DNA of 64,000 bases from Flavobacteriaceae bacterium (GTDB taxonomy: Bacteria > Bacteroidota > Bacteroidia > Flavobacteriales > Flavobacteriaceae), in NCBI GenBank assembly GCA_023262185.1, contig JALRDO010000004.1, forward strand, positions 1 to 64,000. The letters are read 5' to 3'. Of this stretch, positions 29,165 through 36,368 are shown piece by piece; position 1 is the stretch's first letter, and each line of letters begins with the position of its first letter. The position numbers were made by a program, and so were the translations under genes. The notes under the pieces were generated by a model. That model saw nothing but the letters and a program-made list of their open reading frames with translations, ran no database searches and had not been told where the DNA came from.

Positions 29165-29866
29165 ATGAGTGATGCAAAGAGAATTTTACTCGTTGAAGAC
29201 GATCCTAATTTTGGTATTGTTTTAAAGGATTACCTAGGATTAAATGGATTTGACGTGACCCTTGCAAAAAACGGGATGGAAGGCTTTGATAAATATAAAA
29301 AAGGAGCTTTCGATGCCTGTATTCTTGATGTCATGATGCCTTTCAAAGACGGATTTACTCTAGCCAAGGAAATCAGAGAGGACAACGCTTTCATTCCTAT
29401 CATCTTTTTAACTGCCAAAAGCCTTAAAGAAGATGTGCTAAAGGGCTATAAATCAGGGGCAGACGATTACCTGAATAAACCCTTTGATTCAGAGGTATTA
29501 TTGGTGAAGCTTAAAACCCTTTTAAAACGCAAGGCGGTGAGCGTTGTTGCAAATAATCAACAAGTAGATTTTGAGATAGGGGACTTTAATCTCAACGCAA
29601 AGCTTCGTTTTTTAAAGTATAAAGATGAGGAGCCTATTAAACTTTCTCCCAAGGAGAATGAGCTTTTAAAAATGCTAGCTCTTCACTTGAATGATCTTAT
29701 GCCTAGAGAGCGAGCACTTACACAGATATGGAGAGATGATAACTACTTCACTTCTAGAAGTATGGATGTGTATATTGCCAAGCTGCGCAAGTATTTAAAG
29801 AAGGATGAAAAGGTTGAAATTCTTAATATCCATGGAGAAGGTTTTCGGCTTGTAGTTAACGCTTAA
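29165..29866 (+). CDS. OmpR-family response regulator (RprY-like)
   Basis: 233 residues. Receiver domain with acidic pocket Asp12/Asp13, phospho-acceptor Asp55 (ACILDVMMP), Thr83 and Lys105 (YLNKPFD). The C-terminal winged-helix DNA-binding domain has KLSPKENELLKML, SRSMDVYIAKLRKYL and ILNIHGEGFRL. All residues for phosphorylation are present. It is co-transcribed with the kinase. Its last 11 bases overlap the convergent miaA end. Targets are unknown. Confidence 0.94.
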   Translation: MSDAKRILLVEDDPNFGIVLKDYLGLNGFDVTLAKNGMEGFDKYKKGAFDACILDVMMPFKDGFTLAKEIREDNAFIPIIFLTAKSLKEDVLKGYKSGADDYLNKPFDSEVLLVKLKTLLKRKAVSVVANNQQVDFEIGDFNLNAKLRFLKYKDEEPIKLSPKENELLKMLALHLNDLMPRERALTQIWRDDNYFTSRSMDVYIAKLRKYLKKDEKVEILNIHGEGFRLVVNA

Positions 29867-30746
29867 TTCGATTTAAAAGCTGCGAAAGAGGATCCTTATT
29901 GGAGAGTACCTCCATTTCACGTGCTTTTCTGTACCAAGTGAGTTGGCGTTTTGCGAAATTTCTACTGTGTTGTTTGACAGCAGCAATAGCCTCGTCTTTA
30001 GAACACCTCTTTTCGAAAAACTCAAACCATTCGTAGTAGCCCACGGTTGCTTTTACTAATTCGTTGTCTTTCATCCAAAGCGCATGTGCCTCTTGTTCTA
30101 ACCCCTGATCTAACATAAGGTCGACCCTTTTGTTGATACGGTAATACAATGTCTCTCTTCCCCAGTCTATTCTAAAGCGCTTTATCTCGAAATCTGGTTT
30201 TTTTCTGGGTTTGTTGATATGATGACTAAAGGTTTTTCCGGTCTGCTCAAAGACCTGAACTGCGCGCTCAAGTCTTCTTCGATTCATATGATCTATGGTG
30301 TCGTAGAAGTGAGGATCACAGTCCTTTAATTTCTGCTGAAGTTCTTCAAGCGTTAGCTCTCGAGTTGATTCTACAATTGCCTTATCAATGTGAGGCAGTT
30401 CATCCAAACCAAACAACAGAGCCTCAGCGTAGAGAGGGCTGCCTCCAACCAGAACCACTATTTCATTCTTGGTAAAGAGTTTGTCGATGTGATTTTTAGC
30501 TTCAATTGAAAAGGTGCCAGCGTTTAGGGGTTGAGCTATGCTATGACTTTGAATCATATGGTGCTTTACCTTGACTCTTTCTTCTAGGCTTGGTACCGCA
30601 GTCCCTATCTCCATTTCTTTGTAGCACTGCCTAGAGTCGGTTGAAACGATTTCAGTACCGAGTTTTTGTGCTAGATCAATACTCAAAGCGGTTTTACCAC
30701 TTGCAGTGGGTCCTTCTATTGATATGATGATTTTTGAGCTACTCAA
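29856..30746 (-). CDS. miaA: tRNA dimethylallyltransferase
   Basis: Adds dimethylallyl to A37 of tRNAs reading UNN codons, which would include the tRNA-Ser(UGA) found at 53 kb. 296 residues with P-loop GPTASGKTALS (12-22), VSTDSRQCYKEMEIGTA, a VGGSPLYAEALLFGL segment, and the C-terminal RQLTWYRK. Its start overlaps the exonuclease gene end by eight bases, so it is the last gene of a five-gene minus-strand operon. Confidence 0.95.
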   Translation of the reverse strand: MSSSKIIISIEGPTASGKTALSIDLAQKLGTEIVSTDSRQCYKEMEIGTAVPSLEERVKVKHHMIQSHSIAQPLNAGTFSIEAKNHIDKLFTKNEIVVLVGGSPLYAEALLFGLDELPHIDKAIVESTRELTLEELQQKLKDCDPHFYDTIDHMNRRRLERAVQVFEQTGKTFSHHINKPRKKPDFEIKRFRIDWGRETLYYRINKRVDLMLDQGLEQEAHALWMKDNELVKATVGYYEWFEFFEKRCSKDEAIAAVKQHSRNFAKRQLTWYRKAREMEVLSNKDPLSQLLNRIKR

Positions 30747-31815
30747 TGATTTTGTATGTATGTTGCTTCAGTTGATAAGAGATGATACGCATAAAGAATG
30801 GATCATTTGGAACCTTGGTTAGTCTATGCTCTAGAACCGATGCTTTGGTAGATTGAAAATTCAAGTCTGTATAACCGTAAGCCATCAGAACTCCTTCTGA
30901 AACCTTTAGTAAGGCGGATTCTCCATTTGTTCTCCCTTTATCAACAATTATTCCGTTAAGGCTATCATTAAACCCACCCTCTTCTCTTTCTTTGATATGA
31001 AAACGTATAAGTGGTCTTTGCGTTTTTTGGTAGTGATAGGTTTTAATAAGACCTAGAAGCTTACTAGGACACTCTTCATAAGAGAGTTTTTTTACAGACC
31101 TAAACAGTGGTTTCTTAAAATAATTGGCTGCAGAGAGCAGTGTTTCAACCGTGTTTTTAATAGAAGTTGTATAAGCGCAATAGACGAGCTTGTCTTTTTT
31201 TCCGAAGAGTTGAAGCACTCCGGGCACATCAGCTGCCGTGCGCACCATTTCAAGGTGAGAAGGCAAGGTGTCAGACTCCTTACTGGTTCTGGTAATTAGT
31301 CTTTCAGCCTCATTTAAGGGATCTTTTTCGCGCAGTATCTTCAATAAAGATAGCGTCGCTTCAGCATCACCTAAAGCGCGATGTCGATTACTTAAAGGGA
31401 TTCCCAGAGCCTTTGCCAACTTATCTAATTTAAAGCTTTCATGATCTTTAAGCAGGCGTTGCGCCAATTCAACAGTACATAAGGTGGCCGATTTGAAGTC
31501 GAAGCCTAGGCGGTTAAATTCTTCTTTTAGAATGCGGTAATCGAATTGAGTGTTATGCGCAACTAGAACTGCATCATTGGTGATTTCAACGATTCGTTTG
31601 GCTAACTCGTAAAATTTGGGAGCGGTTTGGACCATTTTAGGAGTGATTCCTGTCAAAGAGGTCACAAACGGTTGAATTTCTCTCTCGGGGTTGACAAGGC
31701 TGTGAAACTGATCTACGATACGGTGGCCATCAAATCGAAGAATGGCAATATCTATGATGGCCTCTTCTTCAATTTTACCTCCAGTACTTTCAACGTCAAT
31801 TATAGCATAGATCAC
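30739..31815 (-). CDS. DEDDh 3'-5' exonuclease with a degenerate GIY-YIG-like C-terminal domain
   Basis: I place the start at GTG 31815 (358 residues, giving VIYAIIDVESTGG); an ATG at 31851 would overlap yggS by 23 bases. The N-terminal half is a DnaQ/epsilon-like exonuclease with DEDDh residues Asp7, Glu9 (DVES), Asp92 (HNTQFDY), His145 and Asp150 (RHRALGDAEA). In related Bacteroidota proteins this domain is followed by a GIY-YIG nuclease. Here the same region reads VPGVLQLF and LVYCAYTTSIKNTV, where PGVYYF and IYIGKSxNIKxRV would be expected, so the second nuclease appears dead. Likely role in proofreading or repair. Confidence 0.88.
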   Translation of the reverse strand: MIYAIIDVESTGGKIEEEAIIDIAILRFDGHRIVDQFHSLVNPEREIQPFVTSLTGITPKMVQTAPKFYELAKRIVEITNDAVLVAHNTQFDYRILKEEFNRLGFDFKSATLCTVELAQRLLKDHESFKLDKLAKALGIPLSNRHRALGDAEATLSLLKILREKDPLNEAERLITRTSKESDTLPSHLEMVRTAADVPGVLQLFGKKDKLVYCAYTTSIKNTVETLLSAANYFKKPLFRSVKKLSYEECPSKLLGLIKTYHYQKTQRPLIRFHIKEREEGGFNDSLNGIIVDKGRTNGESALLKVSEGVLMAYGYTDLNFQSTKASVLEHRLTKVPNDPFFMRIISYQLKQHTYKIIE

Positions 31816-31828
31816 TTGAGTGTTCGGT

Positions 31829-32473
31829 TTAGCGATGTCCAAAAATAGCACTTCCTATACGTATCATGTTACTTCCGCAGTCTATGGCGATTTGGTAATC
31901 TGAGCTCATCCCAATGGAAAGAATGGGATCCTTTTCCCATGAACCTAGATGTTTATCGTATAAGGTCTTTACAAAGCTGAATTCACTACGAATTGCTTCA
32001 CTATCTTCAGTAAAGGTTGCCATTCCCATTAAACCTTTGAAGGTAATATGAGTATAGTGTTCCTTCAGTTTCAATACGTCTTCTAGCTCCTCTTGGTCTA
32101 ACCCGAACTTAGTAGCTTCTTTTGCGATATGTACTTGCAGCAAAACAGCTACCCGCTTATTGACATTTTTAGCTTGTTTTTGAATCTCGTCTAAAAGGCG
32201 TTTCGAATCTACAGAGTGAATAATGTGTACAAAAGGAACAATATATTTCACCTTGTTTCTCTGCAGGTGGCCTATCATGTGCCATTTAATATCCTTTGGT
32301 AGTTGCTCGAATTTACTCGTGAGTTCTTGAACCTTGTTTTCTCCAAAATCTCGATGCCCCGTCTCATAGGCTTCCAAAATAAGAGCCTTGGGCTTGGTTT
32401 TAGAAACCGCAATGAGGGTTACAGATTCAGGAAGAGTGTTTTTTAGAGTAAGGAGTTGTTGAGTTACGCTCAT
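31829..32473 (-). CDS. YggS-type PLP homeostasis protein
   Basis: 214 residues of the YggS/PROSC family, a PLP-binding alanine-racemase-fold protein that controls vitamin B6 and amino-acid balance. The PLP lysine is Lys25 (LIAVSKTKP). HRDFGENKVQEL, WHMIGHLQRNKVK, LMGMATF and LSIGMSSDYQIAI are family blocks in the right order. The start overlaps the DUF1015 stop by four bases. Part of the five-gene operon ending in miaA. Confidence 0.94.
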   Translation of the reverse strand: MSVTQQLLTLKNTLPESVTLIAVSKTKPKALILEAYETGHRDFGENKVQELTSKFEQLPKDIKWHMIGHLQRNKVKYIVPFVHIIHSVDSKRLLDEIQKQAKNVNKRVAVLLQVHIAKEATKFGLDQEELEDVLKLKEHYTHITFKGLMGMATFTEDSEAIRSEFSFVKTLYDKHLGSWEKDPILSIGMSSDYQIAIDCGSNMIRIGSAIFGHR

Positions 32474-33579
32474 GTGATCGGGTAAAGAATCAGTCCGGTT
32501 AAGGGTTTTGGTTCAATATAGGTAGACTTAGGGGTAAGAGGCTGATTTAAATCTGCAGCCCTTTTAAGCTCTTCAACGGTGTATTTCTTCGGCCTTAAAG
32601 TCAGCTTAGTTTCGCTCTCGCGAGATTGCTTGAGGCTCATCTGAGCTTTCAATTCTGCTTTAAGTTCTGGTAGGCTCGATGAGGAGTTGAACCTAAAATT
32701 ATAAGGTATTCCTGATAAAAATATTTGATCTAGCGTCTCGTCAACTACCTCGGCTTTTGAGAGCACAACGTGATGCTGTAAAAACTCGATACATTGTTCG
32801 CTAGAGCGGTTTAAGGTATAGGTGTCAACAGGGGCCTTAATAGTAAGTTCTACTTCAGGTATTAGAAAACTCAAAAAATGAGCGGGGCGCGCCCCATTAG
32901 GTGTACTTTCTTGTCTCTGTGAATAATGCAAGACAGATTCTATTCGATGGTGTCCATCGATTAAATAGAGCGTGTGATTCGAATTAATTAGCCTTTCGAT
33001 TTGATTTACCATTGAAGTTTCAGAAAGTTGCCACAACTCATGAAGTTCATGGTGAATACGCACGGCAATAGTAGGATTGGTACCAGATGTAAACCTCTTT
33101 ACCATAGACTGAAACTCTTGTTGTTGCTCTTCAAAGGATAGAACCACGGGGTCAGCATGAATGCCCACTTCTTCGAGGTACAATGAGAGGTTATTTCTTC
33201 TTGATTTCTGGACTTCTTCGTGTCGCTTTATGCGACACTCTCTATAGGCATCAATTGGGGTCACACCAACAACCCCAGTTGCTGAGTTAGTGTTGCTTGA
33301 TATGCGATAAACCCACAGTGAATTGGTGTTAAATCTTTGATACGTCGAGGTAGATAATTGTTCTAGCAAACGTTCTCTTACCAATGCAAAACGTTCTTGA
33401 AGATCGATTTGATCACATCCAAATAAACTCGGTTCTAAAACCTTAAAGAAAGAGTGTTCGTTTGAAGTCAAAACAGACTCAATGTCTTCTTTCGAGTAGG
33501 TATCAATATGTTTTATGGGTACCTTTTCTGAAGACTCTGCAGCTGAAATCCAACCTTTAAAAGCGTTTAGTAACGTCAT
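32470..33579 (-). CDS. DUF1015 family protein
   Basis: 369 residues. The family marks are the IKRHEEV segment (117-123), ADPVVLSF and the histidine-rich LIDGHHRIESVLHY (DGHHR at 208-212), as in DUF1015. Members resemble SerC/ParB-like folds in places but have no assigned enzyme activity known to me. There is no signal peptide. It overlaps the oxidoreductase stop and the yggS start by four bases each, so the three are coupled. Confidence 0.85.
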   Translation of the reverse strand: MTLLNAFKGWISAAESSEKVPIKHIDTYSKEDIESVLTSNEHSFFKVLEPSLFGCDQIDLQERFALVRERLLEQLSTSTYQRFNTNSLWVYRISSNTNSATGVVGVTPIDAYRECRIKRHEEVQKSRRNNLSLYLEEVGIHADPVVLSFEEQQQEFQSMVKRFTSGTNPTIAVRIHHELHELWQLSETSMVNQIERLINSNHTLYLIDGHHRIESVLHYSQRQESTPNGARPAHFLSFLIPEVELTIKAPVDTYTLNRSSEQCIEFLQHHVVLSKAEVVDETLDQIFLSGIPYNFRFNSSSSLPELKAELKAQMSLKQSRESETKLTLRPKKYTVEELKRAADLNQPLTPKSTYIEPKPLTGLILYPIT

Positions 33580-34550
33580 AGCGTTTTAGCTTCTAACTGC
33601 TCTATGATTTCTTGGGCAACCTCTAGTGCCTTAAGGCCATCCTTAAAGGTTACACGCGGATGTTGATTTGTTCGTATTGCTTCTGCAAAGTTGTTGTGCT
33701 CTTCTTCAATGGCATTCGTTGGGGTGACAGGAGGATTTTCGAAATAAATCTGTTTTTGAACGCCTTCAGCTGTCGAAAGTATCATGTCAAACGGCTCTGG
33801 ATTTGAGGGAGCCTCTTTCATGCGAACCAATTCGGTTTTCTTTTCGAGTAAATCAATAGTGATGTATGCATCTCTCTGAAAGCATCTGAGTCTTCTCATG
33901 TTTTTAAGAGATATTCGGCTAGCGGTAAGATTAGCCACACAACCGTCTTCGAATTCGATACGTGCCGTTGCAATATCTACTGAATTACTAATGACTGCTG
34001 CTCCGTTGGCGTCAATCTTGCTGATCGCTGCCTTTGAACATTGTAGTACAAGATCAATATCGTGAATCATTAGGTCTAGAATCACAGAAACATCTGTCCC
34101 TCGAGGGTTGAATTCAGCGAGTCGGTGTACTTCGATAAACTTAGGATGGTCTAAATGCGGAAGAGCCGCTAAAAAGGCTGGGTTAAAGCGTTCTACATGA
34201 CCTACTTGACCTGCGCATTGGTTTTCTTGAGCCATACGAACCATTTCTTGTGCATCTTCAATGGTCTCGCAAATGGGTTTTTCAACGAATACGTGCTTGT
34301 TTTTAAGTAGCGCTTCTTTTGTTAAGTCAAAATGAAAAGGGGTGGGGGTGATAACAAACGCAGCATCGATAAGATCTAATAATTCGCTCGAGTTTGAGAA
34401 AGAAGGGTATCCGAATTCAGTCTCAATCTCCTTTGCATAGTCTTGATGGGGATCAAAAAATCCAATAAGCTCAAAATGGGGCGAAGCCTGTAGCAGTTTA
34501 AGGTGAATTTTTCCAAGATGGCCTGCTCCAAAAACTCCAGCGCGAATCAT
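33576..34550 (-). CDS. Gfo/Idh/MocA family oxidoreductase
   Basis: 324-residue NAD(P)-dependent oxidoreductase. The Rossmann start is GVFGAGHLGKIH (5-16) and the family EKP motif lies at 90-92 (VFVEKPICE), with the later catalytic-region segment LDLMIHDIDLVL. Substrate is probably a sugar or inositol derivative, but specificity cannot be read. It is the first gene of the operon Gfo/Idh-DUF1015-yggS-exonuclease-miaA and has a perfect -7 element 16 bases upstream. Confidence 0.92.
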   Translation of the reverse strand: MIRAGVFGAGHLGKIHLKLLQASPHFELIGFFDPHQDYAKEIETEFGYPSFSNSSELLDLIDAAFVITPTPFHFDLTKEALLKNKHVFVEKPICETIEDAQEMVRMAQENQCAGQVGHVERFNPAFLAALPHLDHPKFIEVHRLAEFNPRGTDVSVILDLMIHDIDLVLQCSKAAISKIDANGAAVISNSVDIATARIEFEDGCVANLTASRISLKNMRRLRCFQRDAYITIDLLEKKTELVRMKEAPSNPEPFDMILSTAEGVQKQIYFENPPVTPTNAIEEEHNNFAEAIRTNQHPRVTFKDGLKALEVAQEIIEQLEAKTL

Positions 34551-34566
34551 AGTTCAGTATTTTGCT

Positions 34567-34574
34567 CAAATTTA
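34567..34574 (-). promoter_or_regulatory. -7 promoter element of the Gfo/Idh operon
   Basis: Minus-strand TAAATTTG, a perfect TAnnTTTG match, ends 16 bases before the oxidoreductase ATG, in the 58-base gap divergent from pcm. Confidence 0.6.
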
Positions 34575-34608
34575 CGCAGAAGCGCTTTATTTTAGGCGTG
34601 AAAATAGA

Positions 34609-35268
34609 GTGGTGCGAAAAGATAGTTTAAAGCATAAGGGGCTAAGAAACCAATTGGCGAATCAACTGGAGACCAGGGGAATTCACAACGAGAGTGTTTT
34701 AGAGGCTATACGCACTGTCCCGAGACATCTTTTTTTAGACAAAACACTTGAGGCGTATGCCTATGAAGACCGTGCCATTCCAATAGGTGCCGAGCAGACC
34801 ATTTCGCATCCTTATACGGTGGCATTTCAGACAGAACTTTTAGAGCTACAGCCAAAGATGAAGGTGCTTGAAATTGGAACGGGTAGCGGATATCAATCCG
34901 CAATCTTGAGTTATTTAGAGGCAGAGGTGTATTCTGTTGAGCGCCAATTGGAACTTTTTAGAAAGGCTGAAATGTTCTTTAGCACCTTTAGATGGAAGCC
35001 TAAACTCATCCGTTATGCGGATGGATACAAAGGTTTGCCTGAGTTTGCCCCGTTTGATCGGATAGTGGTTACTGCTGGTGCGAAAGAGGTGCCGAAAGCA
35101 CTCTTAGCGCAGTTAAAAATTGGAGGAATCCTTGTAATACCTGTGGGAGAAGAGCAGCAAAAAATGACTGTTATTGAACGAAAAGGGAGCAAGGAGTTTC
35201 ACAAAACGGTTTACGGAGATTTTCAATTTGTTCCGCTGCTCAACAGTACCGAAGGGGTTAAGCGCTAG
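34609..35268 (+). CDS. pcm: Protein-L-isoaspartate O-methyltransferase
   Basis: Repairs isoaspartyl residues in aged proteins by SAM-dependent methylation. About 219 residues, starting at one of two adjacent GTG codons (34609 or 34612), since no ATG fits the homologous beginning KDSLKHKGLRNQL. Landmarks: AEQTISHPYTVAFQTELL (61-78), the SAM motif VLEIGTGSGYQSA (86-98), and FDRIVVTAGAKEVP. It abuts the convergent smpB gene with no intervening base. Confidence 0.94.
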   Translation: MVRKDSLKHKGLRNQLANQLETRGIHNESVLEAIRTVPRHLFLDKTLEAYAYEDRAIPIGAEQTISHPYTVAFQTELLELQPKMKVLEIGTGSGYQSAILSYLEAEVYSVERQLELFRKAEMFFSTFRWKPKLIRYADGYKGLPEFAPFDRIVVTAGAKEVPKALLAQLKIGGILVIPVGEEQQKMTVIERKGSKEFHKTVYGDFQFVPLLNSTEGVKR

Positions 35269-35733
35269 TTATTTTGTATTGTGCTGCTTTTTAATACGGT
35301 CTAGATCGCGTTTATTTTCTCGGTCTTTAAGTGTTTCGCGCTTGTCGTAATTTTTCTTTCCTTTTGCGAGGGCAATATCCATTTTTGCTCGTCCACCTTG
35401 ATTAATGAATAGGCTGAGCGGAACGATGGCCATTCCTTTTTGCGCGATCTCTTTTTCAAGCTTATGCAATTCTCTCTTTTGCAGAAGTAATTTTCGAGAG
35501 GCTTTTGGTAAATGGTTGACATATCCGCCATTTGAATAGGGATCAATGTTCATATTGATAACAAAGAGTTCTCCGTTGTCGTTGAATTCGCAGAAGCTAT
35601 CTGTAATTCTTGCCTTACTTGCTCTGATGGATTTAATTTCAGTCCCAGCCAAAACTATGCCTGCCGTGTAGGTCTCGATTAACTCATAATCAAACCGCGC
35701 CCTTTTATTCTTTATTGAAACAGCTGTTTTCAT
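35269..35733 (-). CDS. smpB: SsrA-binding protein SmpB
   Basis: Partner of tmRNA in rescuing stalled ribosomes. 154 residues with [10 protein letters not shown], the block [32 protein letters not shown], and the basic C-terminal tail [20 protein letters not shown] that reaches into the empty mRNA channel. Full length. It is the last gene after clpB and the TetR gene on the minus strand, nine bases behind the latter. The tmRNA gene itself is not in this window. Confidence 0.97.
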   Translation of the reverse strand: MKTAVSIKNKRARFDYELIETYTAGIVLAGTEIKSIRASKARITDSFCEFNDNGELFVINMNIDPYSNGGYVNHLPKASRKLLLQKRELHKLEKEIAQKGMAIVPLSLFINQGGRAKMDIALAKGKKNYDKRETLKDRENKRDLDRIKKQHNTK

Positions 35734-35742
35734 GACAAAACT

Positions 35743-36351
35743 TTAGTTTTTTGTGGCGCTTTCAAAGAGGTATTCTAAGTAAGAAGCAGTATTCTTTAAA
35801 TACTTAAAGTCATTAGTTATAAGTGACTGACTTACACCACCTTGCATTAAAGCAAATAATTGCTTTGCGAAAACTGATTCAGGGATTCCTAAATAGAACT
35901 CATTGGCGTTTAAACCAGCCTTCAAAACTTCGGTAAGGTAGGTCTCAATTCGATGAACGGCTTCGTTTACTTTTTCTAAAAGTTGAGGAGAATTATAGGT
36001 GCTGTGAATTCCAAAACTTACTAATGGGCAAGAGCCCCATTTTTCAATGATTTTAGGGTAAGAACGATAGAATTCAAAAAAGGCACGCATCTTTCCTCTG
36101 TGATTGCCCTTTCTCTCTAATGCACTTTTAATCCCTTCTTCAATGCCACTAAAACTGTATTCAAAACAAGCGAGTCCTAGATCGGCCTTATCGGTAAAAT
36201 TGCCATAGATGGCTCCTTTTGTTAGCCCTGTAGCCTTGGTTATCATACTCAAGGAGGTAGCCTCAAAACCGTGCTTAACAAAAAGCACGGCTGAGGTTTC
36301 TATGATAAAAAGTCTGGTGTTTTTAAGCCTTTTCATTTTTTCGCTATTCAA
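35743..36351 (-). CDS. TetR/AcrR family transcriptional regulator
   Basis: 202 residues. The N-terminal helix-turn-helix occupies about residues 9-55 with the family pattern FIIETSAVLFVKHGFEATSL and AIYGNFTDKADLGLAC. The C-terminal ligand-binding region (from about 60) is divergent and has one short cysteine-containing segment (WGSCPLVSFG). It lies 17 bases after clpB and nine before smpB on the same strand, so all three may be co-transcribed. Ligand and targets unknown. Confidence 0.9.
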   Translation of the reverse strand: MNSEKMKRLKNTRLFIIETSAVLFVKHGFEATSLSMITKATGLTKGAIYGNFTDKADLGLACFEYSFSGIEEGIKSALERKGNHRGKMRAFFEFYRSYPKIIEKWGSCPLVSFGIHSTYNSPQLLEKVNEAVHRIETYLTEVLKAGLNANEFYLGIPESVFAKQLFALMQGGVSQSLITNDFKYLKNTASYLEYLFESATKN

Positions 36352-36368
36352 GGCTAAATTACATAATA

